This document shows, in pieces, positions 8,437 to 18,149 of a DNA stretch of 64,000 nt. How positions within the stretch are numbered: position 1 is the stretch's first letter; each line of letters begins with the position of its first letter. The notes below the pieces were generated by a model that was not told where the DNA came from, did not search any database, and was given only the letters and a program-made list of their open reading frames with translations. This DNA is from Gammaproteobacteria bacterium. GTDB taxonomy: Bacteria > Pseudomonadota > Gammaproteobacteria > JAADJB01. Both the position numbers and the translations under genes were made by a program. The stretch spans positions 1-64,000 of the forward strand of contig JAADJB010000023.1 of assembly GCA_013151035.1 (NCBI GenBank), in the 5' to 3' direction.

Positions 8437-8851
8437 TCGAGATCTCCCGTAATAGATCATCCGGGATGGGGCAGGGTTTCATATCATCAACCCTCAGGGC
8501 TGCAATACGAATAGATGCCTTGCACAACACGCACGGCTCTCCCCCATCCATTTTTATAATATCCTGCTGAAAGACCATACTCGCCTTACGCAGATCCTTA
8601 ATACTACTCACTACCTGCAAGGCATCATTAAACCGTGCCGGTTGCATAAAATCGATCTGTGCCGAACGCACAACAAAGATAACTGATTGCTGCTCGCGTA
8701 ATACATCCTGTTCAATCCCCATACTGCGTAACCATTCCGTACGCGCACGCTCCATAAAACGCAGGTAGTTGGCATAATAAACCACCCCGGCACTATCGGT
8801 ATCCTCGTAGTAGACCCGCACCGGCCAGGAAAATTCCCTACTCACTACCAT
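8426..8851 (-). CDS. ybgC: Acyl-CoA thioesterase YbgC
   Basis: A hot-dog-fold thioesterase of the 4HBT family, commonly the first gene of the tol-pal operon. The catalytic region YYEDTDSAGVVYYANYL (about residues 14-30) carries the active-site Asp. 141 residues. In E. coli the product hydrolyses short-chain and malonyl-type acyl-CoAs at the inner membrane. The spacer upstream (8852-9068) is filled by a long structured repeat, so a promoter for ybgC-tol may lie in or before that element. Confidence 0.93.
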   Translation of the reverse strand: MVVSREFSWPVRVYYEDTDSAGVVYYANYLRFMERARTEWLRSMGIEQDVLREQQSVIFVVRSAQIDFMQPARFNDALQVVSSIKDLRKASMVFQQDIIKMDGGEPCVLCKASIRIAALRVDDMKPCPIPDDLLREISNVD

Positions 8852-8867
8852 TGCCTCGTTAACTCAA

Positions 8868-9029
8868 GAGATATGATCTGCTTTGCTCTATCAGAGACCG
8901 TTGCCCGCACGACTGCATGGATGCAGGAGGTAGAGCAACGCAGGAGCAGTTGCCGAAAAGACGCGGGCATCGAGCCACCATGGATGGTTTCACGGCGTGT
9001 CTCTGATAGAGCAGAGCGGATCATGTCTC
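8868..9029 (+). repeat. Long-stem structured repeat, copy A
   Basis: A 31-bp arm (8868-8898) pairs with 8999-9029. The three imperfect positions are all U.G on the plus strand. The core between the arms carries a closing CCGT/ACGG pair, an ACCAT-GG-ATGGT hairpin, and the first hairpin (GCCCGC/GCGGGC) split by an inserted module at 8913-8956. The module itself forms two hairpins, with loops containing AUGGAU and CAGGAG. The outer flanks GTTAACTCAA on the left and CTCGAA-TACCAAGCATAT on the right are shared with copy C. It lies between ruvB and ybgC, both on the minus strand. Confidence 0.9.
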
Positions 9030-9068
9030 GAACATACCAAGCATATATTCCAATGAAATAACCACCCA

Positions 9069-10112
9069 TTACCCCAAACCCAACTCATCACCCTGCGGCA
9101 CCGACAAACCCAGATGCTGATAGGCACTAGCCATTGCCACCCGCCCTCTCGCTGTACGCATTAACAAACCCTGCTGAATCAAATAAGGCTCAATCACATC
9201 CTCAATGGTACCGCGTTCCTCACCAATCGCCGCCGCCAGACTATCAACACCCACCGGGCCACCAGCAAACTTATCAATAATGGCACGCAGCAGATGATGA
9301 TCCATCACATCCAGACCCTTGTCATCCACACCCAGCATCTTCATTGCCTTGGTAACCACCTCATTGCTGATAGTACCATCATGTTTAACCTCAGCATAAT
9401 CACGCACCCGGCGTAACAAACGATTGGCAATCCGTGGTGTACCACGAGAACGTCGCGCCAGCTCATCAGCCCCGGCATCATCAATGGTCACCCCCAGTAT
9501 CTCAGCGGAACGCCGGATAATATAGGCCAGATCCTTTACCTGATAAAACTCCAGGCGCTGAACAATACCAAAACGATCCCGCAGGGGAGAGGTCAACAGA
9601 CCTGCACGCGTGGTGGCACCGACCAGGGTAAAAGGTGGCAGATCAATCTTGATCGAACGCGCCGCCGGCCCCTCACCGATCATAATATCCAGCTGATGAT
9701 CCTCCATTGCCGGATACAACACCTCCTCAACCACCGGGCTCAGGCGATGAATCTCATCAATAAACAACACATCATTCGGTTCCAAATTAGTCAACAGAGC
9801 CGCAAGATCCCCCGCCCGTTCCAGCACCGGACCCGAGGTCTGACGCAGGTTGACTCCCATCTCATTAGCAATAATATGCGCCAGTGTGGTCTTGCCCAAC
9901 CCCGGCGGGCCAAAGATCAACACATGATCCAACGCCTCTTCACGTCTTTTCGCCGCATGAATAAAGATCTCCATTTGCTCACGCACCGCCACCTGCCCAA
10001 TGTACTCCGCCAGCGATTGAGGACGCAAGGCACGATCAACCCGCTGTTCTTCAATACCCGTCGGTGCATTTGAAATTAGACGATCTTCTTCTATCATTAT
10101 CTGCTCATTCAC
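9069..10112 (-). CDS. ruvB: Holliday junction helicase RuvB
   Basis: An AAA+ hexameric motor that drives branch migration with RuvA at Holliday junctions. Walker A is GPPGLGKTT (about residues 69-77) and Walker B is DEIHRL. The sensor/arginine finger region [18 protein letters not shown] follows, then a C-terminal winged helix. 347 residues is standard. It follows ruvA after a 195-base spacer that holds repeat copy B. In most relatives ruvA and ruvB nearly abut, so the repeat has been inserted or has expanded here. Confidence 0.98.
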   Translation of the reverse strand: MNEQIMIEEDRLISNAPTGIEEQRVDRALRPQSLAEYIGQVAVREQMEIFIHAAKRREEALDHVLIFGPPGLGKTTLAHIIANEMGVNLRQTSGPVLERAGDLAALLTNLEPNDVLFIDEIHRLSPVVEEVLYPAMEDHQLDIMIGEGPAARSIKIDLPPFTLVGATTRAGLLTSPLRDRFGIVQRLEFYQVKDLAYIIRRSAEILGVTIDDAGADELARRSRGTPRIANRLLRRVRDYAEVKHDGTISNEVVTKAMKMLGVDDKGLDVMDHHLLRAIIDKFAGGPVGVDSLAAAIGEERGTIEDVIEPYLIQQGLLMRTARGRVAMASAYQHLGLSVPQGDELGLG

Positions 10113-10183
10113 TGCTATCCCGTTAAGGATTTATTTAATTACTGTAATAACATGATGTTTATCAAAAAAATACGTTTGGTAAG

Positions 10184-10303
10184 TTCGAGATATGAAGCGA
10201 CTATTATTAACAGAGACCGTCAGCCGCAGGGATGCGGCTGTCGAGCCACCATGGATGGTTTCACGGCGAGTCTTTGTTAATAATAGTCGCTTCATATCTC
10301 GAA
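10184..10303 (+). repeat. Long-stem structured repeat, copy B
   Basis: A 34-bp arm (10184-10217) pairs with 10270-10303, with a single non-Watson-Crick position, a plus-strand G.U. The arm sequence is unlike the arms of copies A, C, D and E, yet the core is conserved: AGCCGCA-GGGA-TGCGGCT and ACCAT-GG-ATGGT hairpins, then CACGGCG. It ends 4 bases before the ruvA stop codon. Confidence 0.92.
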
Positions 10304-10307
10304 TTCA

Positions 10308-10910
10308 TCACTTAACAATCCCCTGTAAAGCCTGACGAATAATCTCCTCACTACTCAAGCCCTCACCATCCACCGCCCGCACCATCTTGTTCGCATCCGC
10401 TTCCTTATATCCCAGCGACACCAAGGCATCAACTGCATCACTCATTACACTGGCAGCAGATCCCCGTGATTGACCACCCGCAACCGATGTTGCTGAACTC
10501 AAATCCCACTTGGCAATCCGGTCGCGCATCTCCATTACCAACCGTCCAGCCGTCTTTTTACCCACCCCGGGCAGACGTGTCAACGCCGTCAGATCTTCAC
10601 TCTCAATATGAAGAATAAACTCATCCACTGGAAAACCGGAAAGGATAGTCAGTGCCAGCTTGGCACCCACTCCATTAATCTTGATCAGGTAACGAAATAA
10701 ACGACGTTCTGTCTCAGCATAAAAGGCATACAGGATCTGTGCATCTTCACGCACATGCAAATGGGTATACAGAGTTAGTTTTGCCCCGACATCAGGAAGA
10801 TCATAGAAGGTACTCATCGGCGCCTCCAGTTCATAACCCACACCTTGCACATCGAGTAACAGAAAGGGAGCCTGTTTCTCCAGCAACACGCCATGCAGAC
10901 GACCGATCAT
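10308..10910 (-). CDS. ruvA: Holliday junction DNA helicase subunit RuvA
   Basis: A tetrameric junction-binding protein that targets RuvB. The N-terminal OB fold (1-63) is followed by tandem helix-hairpin-helix motifs (about 70-130, including [19 protein letters not shown]). The C-terminal UBA-like domain III binds RuvB. 200 residues is normal. The start overlaps the ruvC stop by 4 bases (ATGA). Confidence 0.97.
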   Translation of the reverse strand: MIGRLHGVLLEKQAPFLLLDVQGVGYELEAPMSTFYDLPDVGAKLTLYTHLHVREDAQILYAFYAETERRLFRYLIKINGVGAKLALTILSGFPVDEFILHIESEDLTALTRLPGVGKKTAGRLVMEMRDRIAKWDLSSATSVAGGQSRGSAASVMSDAVDALVSLGYKEADANKMVRAVDGEGLSSEEIIRQALQGIVK

Positions 10911-11410
10911 TTTGCCCCCTGAGAAGAAAGACTATCCAGGGTTTGACGAACATGACTATGACACAAAGCAACAGCCAAGGCATCGGCTGCATCCTCCTGT
11001 GGGATACCGGATAATTTTAACAAGGCAGTCACCATGTGTTGAACCTGTTGTTTACTGGCATTCCCTTTCCCCACCACCGCCTGTTTTATCTCTGTCGGGG
11101 CAAATTCAGCCACCGACAAGGACTGCATCACCCCGGCACAAATCGCAGCCCCGCGCGCCTGTCCCAGTTTCAATGCCGAGTCTGCATTGCGGTGCATAAA
11201 TACCCGCTCAATCGCCATCTCATCCGGCTTGTATTGTTCAATCACCTCGGTCAGATCCTCAAATATCAACTTCAAACGATCCGCCAGAGACCCCCCCTTT
11301 ATGCGCAGACAACCACTGGCGATATAGACATTCTTCCGCGCCTGCACCTCGATAATACCGTAACCGGTAATCCTGGAACCAGGGTCAACACCAAGGATAC
11401 GTAGTGACAT
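10907..11410 (-). CDS. ruvC: Crossover junction endonuclease RuvC
   Basis: A Holliday junction resolvase of the RNase H-like fold. Acidic catalytic residues are visible in [11 protein letters not shown] (Asp8), MAIERVF (Glu67) and [13 protein letters not shown] (near residues 139-142). 167 residues. It is coupled to ruvA by ATGA overlap and follows yebC after 14 bases. Confidence 0.97.
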   Translation of the reverse strand: MSLRILGVDPGSRITGYGIIEVQARKNVYIASGCLRIKGGSLADRLKLIFEDLTEVIEQYKPDEMAIERVFMHRNADSALKLGQARGAAICAGVMQSLSVAEFAPTEIKQAVVGKGNASKQQVQHMVTALLKLSGIPQEDAADALAVALCHSHVRQTLDSLSSQGAK

Positions 11411-11424
11411 CGTTACAGCTATGG

Positions 11425-12168
11425 CTATAACTGCGCCAGGATTTCTTCTGAGATATCTGCATTGGAAGAAACCTCCTGCACATCATCCAGCTCCTCCAGC
11501 ATATTGATTAGACGCATCATCTTCTCCGCATCCTTCAAATCCAGTTCAGCCGAGGTCGATGCCTGCATACTGACCTCAGCCAGTTCGGGTTTCAGACCAG
11601 CCGCAATCATAGCATCCTTCACATTCACAAATTCATGGGGATCGGTTAATACATCAATGGAACCATCATCATTAGTCACCACATCATCCGCACTGGCCTC
11701 CAGCGCCGCATCCATAATGGCATCCTCATCGCTGCCTGCCGGATAGCTTATCATTCCGGTCTTGGTAAACAGATAAGATACCGAGCCATCCGTACCCATA
11801 TTACCACCACTCTTGGAAAAGGCATGGCGCACCTCAGCAACGGTACGATTCTTGTTATCGGTCAGGCAATCCACCATCACCGCAACACCACCCGGGCCAT
11901 AACCCTCATAACGAGCCTCTTCGTAATTCACACCCTCCAGAGTACCTGCACCACGCTTGACTGCGCGGTCAATGGTATCCTTGGACATATTGCCTGACAG
12001 CCCCTTATCAATCGCCAGGCGCAGGCGTGGGTTGGAGTCCGGATCATCACCGCCCATTCTTGCAGCAACCGTGATCTCACGGATCAGGCGTGTAAATAAT
12101 TTGCCGCGCTTGGCATCTTGTGCACCTTTACGGTGCTGGATATTTGCCCATTTACTATGTCCAGCCAT
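11425..12168 (-). CDS. yebC: YebC/PmpR family transcriptional regulator
   Basis: A member of the TACO1/YebC family. Members act as DNA-binding regulators, and some assist translation of polyproline stretches. The signature [21 protein letters not shown] opens the protein. The middle contains [20 protein letters not shown] and the typical [15 protein letters not shown]. 247 residues is standard. It is the usual upstream neighbour of ruvCAB. Confidence 0.95.
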   Translation of the reverse strand: MAGHSKWANIQHRKGAQDAKRGKLFTRLIREITVAARMGGDDPDSNPRLRLAIDKGLSGNMSKDTIDRAVKRGAGTLEGVNYEEARYEGYGPGGVAVMVDCLTDNKNRTVAEVRHAFSKSGGNMGTDGSVSYLFTKTGMISYPAGSDEDAIMDAALEASADDVVTNDDGSIDVLTDPHEFVNVKDAMIAAGLKPELAEVSMQASTSAELDLKDAEKMMRLINMLEELDDVQEVSSNADISEEILAQL

Positions 12169-12206
12169 GATTCTTTACCTTGATTTTTGTTTAACAATTC
12201 AGTCAT

Positions 12207-12228
12207 GGTGCGTGGTACGCACCCTACC
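12207..12228. repeat. REP-like palindrome, family 2, copy 2
   Basis: GGTGCGTGGTACGCACC followed by CTACC, identical to the copy at 6199. It lies in the spacer between nadA and yebC. Confidence 0.85.
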
Positions 12229-12230
12229 CA

Positions 12231-13325
12231 TTACGGTGATACCTCCAGCATCCGCTGCAATGCCAACCTTGCCTGATCAGCGGTATCGGTCGGCACGCTA
12301 ATCTTGTTCACCACATGACCCTCTACCAGATTCTCTAACACCCACAACAGATGCGCCGGATCAATACGGAACATAGTGGAACACATACAAACTGTTGGCG
12401 ACATAAAGTGCACCGACTTGCCTTCACCACAAAACTGCTCATGTAAACGATTGACCAGATTCAACTCGGTTCCTACCAACCAGCGCGTGTCGGGTGCAGA
12501 ATCAGCAATGGTCTTGATAATATATTCGGTAGACCCGACATAATCTGATTTCTGACAGACCTCAAACGAGGACTCTGGATGAGAGATAATCTTTGCATCC
12601 GGGTATTGCTGTTTGAAATTATCAATATGCTCCGGCTTGAACATCTGATGCACCGAACAAAAACCCTTCCACAGAATAACTCTGGCATCCAGAATCTGTT
12701 GCTCAGTTAGACCACCCATAGGCAGGTCATAATCCCATACCACCATCTCATCCAGTGGAATATCCATACTGTAACCGGTATTTCTACCCAAATGCTGGTC
12801 GGGGAAAAACAGGATTTTGTCACGTTGATGAAACGCCCACTCCATCACATGCCGGGCATTAGTCGAAGTACAAACAACACCCCCATGACGACCACAAAAC
12901 CCCTTCAAATTAGCATCCGAATTAATATAGGTAATCGGTGTGATCTGCTCATCCGGTTTCAACACCGACTTCAGTTCTAACCAACAGCGTTCAACCTTCG
13001 CCAGATCAGCCATATCCGCCATTGAACAACCTGCCGACAGATCGGGAAGGATAGCTGATTGCTCTGGACGCGACAGGATATCCGCCACCTCTGCCATAAA
13101 ATGCACACCACAGAAGACGATAAATTCTGCCGATGATTGCGCAGCCTGACGCGACAGCTTGAGCGAATCACCGGAGAAATCGGCATGCTGAAACACCTCA
13201 TCACGTTGATAATGATGCCCGAGGATAATCAGTCGATCCGCCAGCGCTGCACGCGCCGCACGAATACGCTGCTGGCATTCCTGCTCATCAATCTGTTGAA
13301 CAATATCCATCGCAAGTGCTGCCAT
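12231..13325 (-). CDS. nadA: Quinolinate synthase NadA
   Basis: NadA condenses iminoaspartate with dihydroxyacetone phosphate to quinolinate in de novo NAD synthesis, using a [4Fe-4S] cluster. Motifs seen are LGHHYQRDEV (near residue 36), the first cluster Cys in GCSMAD, the second in VVCTSTNA and the third in TVCMCSTMF. 364 residues. The start lies 3 bases after the aspS stop, so it is cotranscribed. Its place between aspS and yebC is unusual. In Pseudomonas and E. coli nadA sits on the far side of the tol-pal cluster, beside the tRNA-Lys. Confidence 0.97.
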   Translation of the reverse strand: MAALAMDIVQQIDEQECQQRIRAARAALADRLIILGHHYQRDEVFQHADFSGDSLKLSRQAAQSSAEFIVFCGVHFMAEVADILSRPEQSAILPDLSAGCSMADMADLAKVERCWLELKSVLKPDEQITPITYINSDANLKGFCGRHGGVVCTSTNARHVMEWAFHQRDKILFFPDQHLGRNTGYSMDIPLDEMVVWDYDLPMGGLTEQQILDARVILWKGFCSVHQMFKPEHIDNFKQQYPDAKIISHPESSFEVCQKSDYVGSTEYIIKTIADSAPDTRWLVGTELNLVNRLHEQFCGEGKSVHFMSPTVCMCSTMFRIDPAHLLWVLENLVEGHVVNKISVPTDTADQARLALQRMLEVSP

Positions 13326-13328
13326 TAA

Positions 13329-15110
13329 TTAACTCTCAATAACCGGTTTCTTATGCAGACGAATATGTAGCTCACGCAATTGCTGATCACTCACCGTAGC
13401 TGGCGCATCGGTTAATAGACAAGCCGCTGTCTGGGTCTTGGGGAAAGCCATCACTTCACGAATAGAGGCTGCCCCCGTCATCAACATCACCAGACGATCA
13501 ATACCAAAGGCAATACCGCCATGAGGAGGACAACCATGCTTCAGGGCTGTTAACAGGAAGCCAAACTGACGTTCCGCCTCATCATCATCGATGCCCAATG
13601 ATTTAAACACCTGCTGCTGAACCTCGGCATCATGGATACGGATTGAACCACCGCCCACCTCGGTACCATTTAACACCATGTCATAGGCACGGGATTCACA
13701 CAGACCCGGAGAAGATTCCAGCATATCCAGGTGTTCCGTCCTGACCGCCGTAAAGGGATGATGCAACGAGGTCCAGCGAGCCGACTTCTCGTCCCACTCG
13801 AACATCGGGAAATCAACCACCCATAGTGGTTTCCAACCATGCTCAACCAGACCAAGATCATGACCCAGTTTGATACGTAAGGCACCTAACGCCTCATTAA
13901 CAATGGTTGCCTTGTCCGCACCAAAGAAGATCAGATCGCCATCCGCTGCCTCGGTACGTTGCAGGATGGCATCGACCACCTCGTCCGGCAGGAATTTAAG
14001 GATCGGTGATTGCAAACCCTCACGCCCGTCGGCAATGCAATTAATCTTGATATAAGCCAGACCGCGTGCACCATAAACTGCGACATATTTGGTGTAATCG
14101 TCGATCTCCTTACGACTAAGACTCTTACCACCCGGCACCCGCAATGCCGCAACACGACCTTGCTTATCCTTCGCCGGGCCAGAAAACACCTTGAACTCGA
14201 CATCTTTCATCACATCGCCAAGATCAACCAACTCCAGAGGGATACGCAAATCCGGTTTATCGCTACCATAACGCAACATCGCCTCGGCATAACTCATGCG
14301 CGGGAACGGCTCATGCAATGGAATTTCCAACACTTCAGCAAACAGATGACGCATCATTTCTTCCATCATCGACATGATCTGGTCTTCATCCAGGAATGAG
14401 GTTTCGATATCCAGCTGGGTAAATTCAGGTTGGCGATCAGCACGCAGATCCTCATCACGGAAACAGCGTACGATCTGGTAATAACGATCCATACCCGAGA
14501 CCATTAACAACTGCTTAAATATCTGTGGTGACTGCGGCAAGGCAAAAAAGGCACCCTCATGGGTACGGCTTGGCACCAGATAATCGCGCGCACCCTCAGG
14601 GGTTGCCTTGGTCAGGATAGGTGTCTCAATATCGAGAAAGCCCTTGTTATCCAGAAACTGACGGATCATGCTGGAGACCCTGGCACGAATACGAATACGT
14701 TCCAGCATCTCGGGACGACGCAGGTCAATATAACGATAACGCAAACGTAACTCTTCCGAGGTGTCGGTATCATCAATCTGAAAAGGCGGTGTCTCGGAAC
14801 GATTAAGAATCACCAGATCCTTCGCCAGGATCTCGATTTCACCCGTTGGCATATCCGAGTTGACCGTACCCTCGGGACGATTTCTGACCAGACCTTTTAT
14901 CTGCAACACATATTCACTACGCACACGCTCTGCATCGCGGAATATCTCGGCACGATCCGGGTCAAACACCACCTGTAACAAACCCTCACGATCACGCAGA
15001 TCAATAAAGATCACTCCGCCATGATCCCGACGTCGATGCACCCAACCACAAACTGTAATTTCTTCATCCAACTGGGACGTATTTAATTCACCACAATAAT
15101 GACTTCGCAC
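13329..15110 (-). CDS. aspS: Aspartyl-tRNA synthetase
   Basis: A class IIb synthetase that charges tRNA-Asp. The N-terminal OB anticodon-binding domain (1-110, [23 protein letters not shown]) is followed by motif 2 ([18 protein letters not shown]), the bacterial GAD insertion domain (about 290-420) and motif 3 ([15 protein letters not shown]). 593 residues is the bacterial type. Whether it also charges tRNA-Asn cannot be told from this window. It heads the nadA-yebC-ruv series, downstream of fmdB. Confidence 0.98.
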   Translation of the reverse strand: MRSHYCGELNTSQLDEEITVCGWVHRRRDHGGVIFIDLRDREGLLQVVFDPDRAEIFRDAERVRSEYVLQIKGLVRNRPEGTVNSDMPTGEIEILAKDLVILNRSETPPFQIDDTDTSEELRLRYRYIDLRRPEMLERIRIRARVSSMIRQFLDNKGFLDIETPILTKATPEGARDYLVPSRTHEGAFFALPQSPQIFKQLLMVSGMDRYYQIVRCFRDEDLRADRQPEFTQLDIETSFLDEDQIMSMMEEMMRHLFAEVLEIPLHEPFPRMSYAEAMLRYGSDKPDLRIPLELVDLGDVMKDVEFKVFSGPAKDKQGRVAALRVPGGKSLSRKEIDDYTKYVAVYGARGLAYIKINCIADGREGLQSPILKFLPDEVVDAILQRTEAADGDLIFFGADKATIVNEALGALRIKLGHDLGLVEHGWKPLWVVDFPMFEWDEKSARWTSLHHPFTAVRTEHLDMLESSPGLCESRAYDMVLNGTEVGGGSIRIHDAEVQQQVFKSLGIDDDEAERQFGFLLTALKHGCPPHGGIAFGIDRLVMLMTGAASIREVMAFPKTQTAACLLTDAPATVSDQQLRELHIRLHKKPVIES

Positions 15111-15131
15111 TGCATTGTTTCCTTCTTAATG

Positions 15132-15204
15132 GGTGCGTGGTACGCACCCTACCGTTTATGGTGCGTGGTACGCACCCTACCGTTTATGATGCGTGGTACG
15201 CACC
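15132..15204. repeat. Triple tandem REP-like palindrome, family 2
   Basis: Three units lie head to tail: 15132-15153 and 15160-15181 (both full 22-mers), then 15189-15204 (partial, ATGCGTGGTACGCACCA). CGTTTATG spacers separate them. They fill the fmdB-aspS spacer and form a local cluster, as REP elements often do. Confidence 0.88.
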
Positions 15205-15208
15205 AAGG

Positions 15209-15433
15209 TTATTTTTTAGCGTTATCCGAACTCGCTATATTCTTTTTACTACCCTGTTTGAAATCAGTCTCATACCAGCCATTCCCCTTCAAACGAAAGG
15301 CAGCAGCAGAGATAATCTTTTTCAACGCCGGTTTTCTGCATTTTGGACAATCCGTCAACGGATCATCACTCATCTTCTGTATCTTTTCCAACTGATGCTC
15401 ACAGTTTTCGCATCGGTATTCATAAATCGGCAT
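15209..15433 (-). CDS. FmdB family zinc ribbon protein
   Basis: A 74-residue putative regulatory protein. It opens MPIYEYRCENCEH with two CXXC knuckles (CENC and CPKC) forming a zinc ribbon, then a basic KKIISAAAFRLKGNGWYETDF segment that is the family signature. I chose 15433 as the start because a GAGGGG ribosome binding site lies 8 bases upstream. Longer upstream frames lack one. Genes of this family often precede aspS. The function is not established. Confidence 0.93.
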   Translation of the reverse strand: MPIYEYRCENCEHQLEKIQKMSDDPLTDCPKCRKPALKKIISAAAFRLKGNGWYETDFKQGSKKNIASSDNAKK

Positions 15434-15514
15434 AAAACAACCCCTCAACAATATCATCCCATTATATAGTGTGGTCAAAGGGGATGCGAGAATCATTTAT
15501 CAATATACGCTATC

Positions 15515-17317
15515 ATGGCATCCATCATGCACACCCGTCATACCGAACTTCCTGAATCCCGCTCCAATAGTAACGACCTGCACACCCTACGCACCCTGTT
15601 CCCGTTTCTGTGGCAATACCGGGGCCGCGTACTGCTTGCTATCAGTTGCCTGATCCTCGCCAAGGTTGCCAATGTCGGCATTCCCCTACTATTAAAAGAG
15701 ATCGTGGATCAGCTTAATATCAATGAAAAACAACCGCTTATCATCCTGCCACTCGCCCTTTTACTCGCCTATGGCAGCCTGCGTCTCACCAGCTCTCTAT
15801 TCAATGAGCTACGCGACGCCATCTTTGCCAAGGTGCGCCATGGGGCAACACGCAGCGTCTCGGTCAAATTACTGCAACATCTTTACCAGCTATCCCTGCG
15901 TTTTCACCTAGATCGCAAGACCGGCGGTATCTCACGCGATATGGAGCGGGGAACCCGTAGTGTCAGTTCACTACTCAACTATATGGCCTTCAGCATCCTG
16001 CCGACCCTGGTCGAGATCACCCTGATAGCGATTATTCTGCTGAGTAATTATGACCTGCGTTTCACCCTCATTGCCCTGAGCTCAGTAATTGTCTATATCC
16101 TCTTTACCTTTCGTATCACCCAATGGCGCATGCAATTCCGCACCACTATGAACCGTATGGATTCACAGGCCAACACCCGTGCCATTGATGGTATGATTAA
16201 TTATGAAACGATAAAATATTTTAATAATCAAGACCTTGAACTAAGACGCTACGATGAAAGTCTGGCTGGCTGGGAACAGGCCGCAGTGAAGTCACAGACC
16301 TCGATGGCAGCCCTTAATTTTGGTCAGAGCGCCATTATTGCCGTCGCCGTCACCCTGATAATGATCCTCGCTGCCGATGGTGTGGTGGATGGCACCCTTA
16401 CCATTGGTGACCTGGTTGCCGTCAACGCTTTTCTAATCCAGCTATTTATCCCACTCAACTTCCTCGGTATTGTCTACAGCCAACTCAAACACGCCATTGT
16501 CGATATGCAGTGTATGTTTGACCTGATGGAAGAAAAACCCGAAATTGAAGATATCACCGATGCCCCTGAGCTGGATATCAGTGATGCCTCTATTCACTTC
16601 AATCACGTTGATTTTGCCTACAATCCTGAACGCCCCATCCTCAAGGATATCAACTTCGAAATCCAGACCGGACACAAGGTTGCCATTGTGGGCCCCAGCG
16701 GCTCTGGAAAATCTACCCTGTCACGCCTATTATTTCGTTTTTATGATGTCAGCGCAGGTGAGATCCTGATAAACAAGCAAGACATCAGCAAAGTTAGGCA
16801 GGAAAGCCTGCGTGCCAACATCGGCATCGTGCCACAAGACACCCTGTTATTTAATGACAGTCTGTACTACAACATTGCCTATGCCAGGGTCGGTGCCAGC
16901 ATGGAGGATGTGATAGAGGCTGCATGCAAGGCCAATATCCACCAATTCATCGAATCCCTGCCCGAGGGTTACGATACCGTTGTCGGCGAACGAGGGCTCA
17001 AACTGTCCGGCGGAGAAAAACAACGAGTCGCTATCGCCCGTACCATCCTCAAGAATCCAAAGATCCTGATCTTCGATGAAGCGACCTCTAACCTGGATTC
17101 ACAATCTGAACAGGTTATCCTCAAGACCTTACGCCAGGCAGCAGAACATCATACCAGCCTGGTCATTGCCCATCGCCTGTCGACTATTATTGATGCCGAT
17201 AATATCCTGGTGATGGATAAGGGGCGGATTGTTGAGCAAGGCACCCATCAGCAGTTGTTGCAGGGAGATGGACTGTATAGTCAATTGTGGGCATTACAGC
17301 AACAGGAAGAAAAATAA
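15515..17317 (+). CDS. Atm1/HMT1-type ABC exporter (TMD-NBD half transporter)
   Basis: A 600-residue half transporter with six TM helices (about 35-325) fused to an ATPase domain. Walker A is GPSGSGKST from residue 393, the signature LSGGEKQR is at about 497-504, and Walker B is ILIFDEAT, followed by a switch His (IAHRLST). The membrane part resembles the mitochondrial Atm1 / bacterial heavy-metal or glutathione-conjugate exporters (e.g. RTRAIDGMINYETIKYFNN-like segment). It likely exports glutathione-linked metal or sulfur species, which is inference from family. It is transcribed divergently from fmdB. No clear ribosome binding site precedes the ATG. Confidence 0.88.
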   Translation: MASIMHTRHTELPESRSNSNDLHTLRTLFPFLWQYRGRVLLAISCLILAKVANVGIPLLLKEIVDQLNINEKQPLIILPLALLLAYGSLRLTSSLFNELRDAIFAKVRHGATRSVSVKLLQHLYQLSLRFHLDRKTGGISRDMERGTRSVSSLLNYMAFSILPTLVEITLIAIILLSNYDLRFTLIALSSVIVYILFTFRITQWRMQFRTTMNRMDSQANTRAIDGMINYETIKYFNNQDLELRRYDESLAGWEQAAVKSQTSMAALNFGQSAIIAVAVTLIMILAADGVVDGTLTIGDLVAVNAFLIQLFIPLNFLGIVYSQLKHAIVDMQCMFDLMEEKPEIEDITDAPELDISDASIHFNHVDFAYNPERPILKDINFEIQTGHKVAIVGPSGSGKSTLSRLLFRFYDVSAGEILINKQDISKVRQESLRANIGIVPQDTLLFNDSLYYNIAYARVGASMEDVIEAACKANIHQFIESLPEGYDTVVGERGLKLSGGEKQRVAIARTILKNPKILIFDEATSNLDSQSEQVILKTLRQAAEHHTSLVIAHRLSTIIDADNILVMDKGRIVEQGTHQQLLQGDGLYSQLWALQQQEEK

Positions 17318-17355
17318 GAGGTCAGCAGGTTTCATCGCACGGAGCATTAATAGGA

Positions 17356-17505
17356 GTTCGTGGAACTCTTCGAGGGGACACAGCAGATAAAGCCTGCTAT
17401 GTCCCCGGCCTGTGCCGGCCTAAAAATAGACACCGACCCGCATCACATTGAACCGGGGACATAGCAAGGCTTTATCTGCTGTGTCCCCTTAAGCACGTAC
17501 CACAG
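17356..17505. repeat. 150-bp palindromic repeat (BIME-like), copy 1
   Basis: Two 37-38 bp arms (17372-17408 and 17453-17490) are inverted copies of each other, differing by one inserted base. Each arm also folds on itself (GGGGACA-AGCA / TGCT-TGTCCCC). A 44-base centre lies between. A second copy at 18150-18301 differs by one substitution and a 2-base insertion. Confidence 0.92.
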
Positions 17506-17528
17506 GCTCAAAAATGAACAGGGGAACC

Positions 17529-17761
17529 CTACTTACGTCTAGCCACACCGATCAGCCCCAAAAGACCTGAGCCAAATAACCACATTGCTGCGGGTACAGG
17601 TACCGCACTGACATCGCCCGAGCGCACAGCCCATGCATAGATGTCAAAAGTCTTATCGAAGTAATCTTGCTCACCATTACTCATATCGAACCCCCCGCGT
17701 AAACAGGAAAAGGTCCAGACTCCGTGGCCGACCAATAGACGCTAGACTGAAAACACGCAAT
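17529..17761 (-). pseudogene. Frameshifted remnant of a DUF1566/Lcl-type PEP-CTERM protein
   Basis: The 3' part encodes YAWAVRSGDVSAVPVPAAMW followed by LFGSGLLGLIGVARRK. This is a gammaproteobacterial PEP-CTERM-like sorting tail: a VPVPAA motif, one TM helix and a basic end. Just upstream on the same strand but in another frame, residues FQSSVYWSATESG (about 17722-17761) match the YWSxTE motif that precedes such tails in DUF1566 proteins. The gene is therefore frameshifted between about 17700 and 17730, and its 5' end is missing: no homologous coding sequence is seen beyond 17765. A few codons of a second such tail (AGA CGT) survive near 18331-18336, beside the second BIME copy. Confidence 0.75.
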
Positions 17762-17765
17762 AATC

Positions 17766-17961
17766 ATACCCATAATAACAATATCAATGAGTTATGATTA
17801 GTTGAATTTAACAGATAAACCAAAGTGTAAAGAAATATGACAGAATAATTGGTATAAATTAATTTATTATTAATATTTATCAATGGGTTATTGTTATATT
17901 TCAGGCTCTGGATCAAGCGTAAGATAAATCGACAATATTACACATTTTTACAATCTGGAAT
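17766..17961. other. AT-rich noncoding stretch
   Basis: Very AT-rich sequence with no credible gene. A weak dyad TGTAAA-N5-ATGACA lies near 17825-17842. I see no sigma-54 or sigma-70 promoter that I would defend. It probably represents the decayed 5' region of the PEP-CTERM gene. Confidence 0.4.
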
Positions 17962-17983
17962 GGTGCGCGGTGCGCACCCTACC
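17962..17983. repeat. REP-like palindrome, family 2, variant
   Basis: GGTGCGCGGTGCGCACC followed by CTACC. It differs from the other copies by T-to-C and A-to-G changes at paired positions of the palindrome (GTGCGC / GCGCAC), so the dyad is kept. Confidence 0.85.
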
Positions 17984-18036
17984 GGGTAGCAGGTTTCGGC
18001 GCATGGTAATCAACCGGATCGGATAACACCATCCGA

Positions 18037-18123
18037 GGCTGGGTGGTTACAGACAGGCAGCAGGATGTTGGCCGCAGGGACGGATTCACGGCGACCCTGA
18101 TGAATGTCTGTAAGCAGCCAGCC
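18037..18123 (+). repeat. Long-stem structured repeat, divergent copy F
   Basis: The left arm (18037-18064) and right arm (18095-18123) are imperfectly complementary and unrelated in sequence to the other copies. The core keeps TTGGCCGCAGGGA-CGGATTCACGGCG, a shortened form of the family core with the two hairpins collapsed. TTTCGGCGCA (17994-18003) and TTTCGGCACA (18126-18135) flank the region and may be a target duplication. Confidence 0.7.
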
Positions 18124-18149
18124 GATTTCGGCACACAGAGATAATATGG

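Noticed and set aside
8845-9069. Open frames on both strands across copy A of the structured repeat (8845-9069 and 8873-9061), and similar ones at 33740-34033 and 49328-49801.
   Set aside because: They share peptide fragments such as PPWMVSRRVSD only because they read through copies of the same repeat. They have no ribosome binding sites and extend into flanking genes in antisense.
17825-17842. TGTAAA-N5-ATGACA as a PrsR-like activator site for the PEP-CTERM gene.
   Set aside because: Only an approximate dyad, and no -24/-12 promoter could be found downstream of it.
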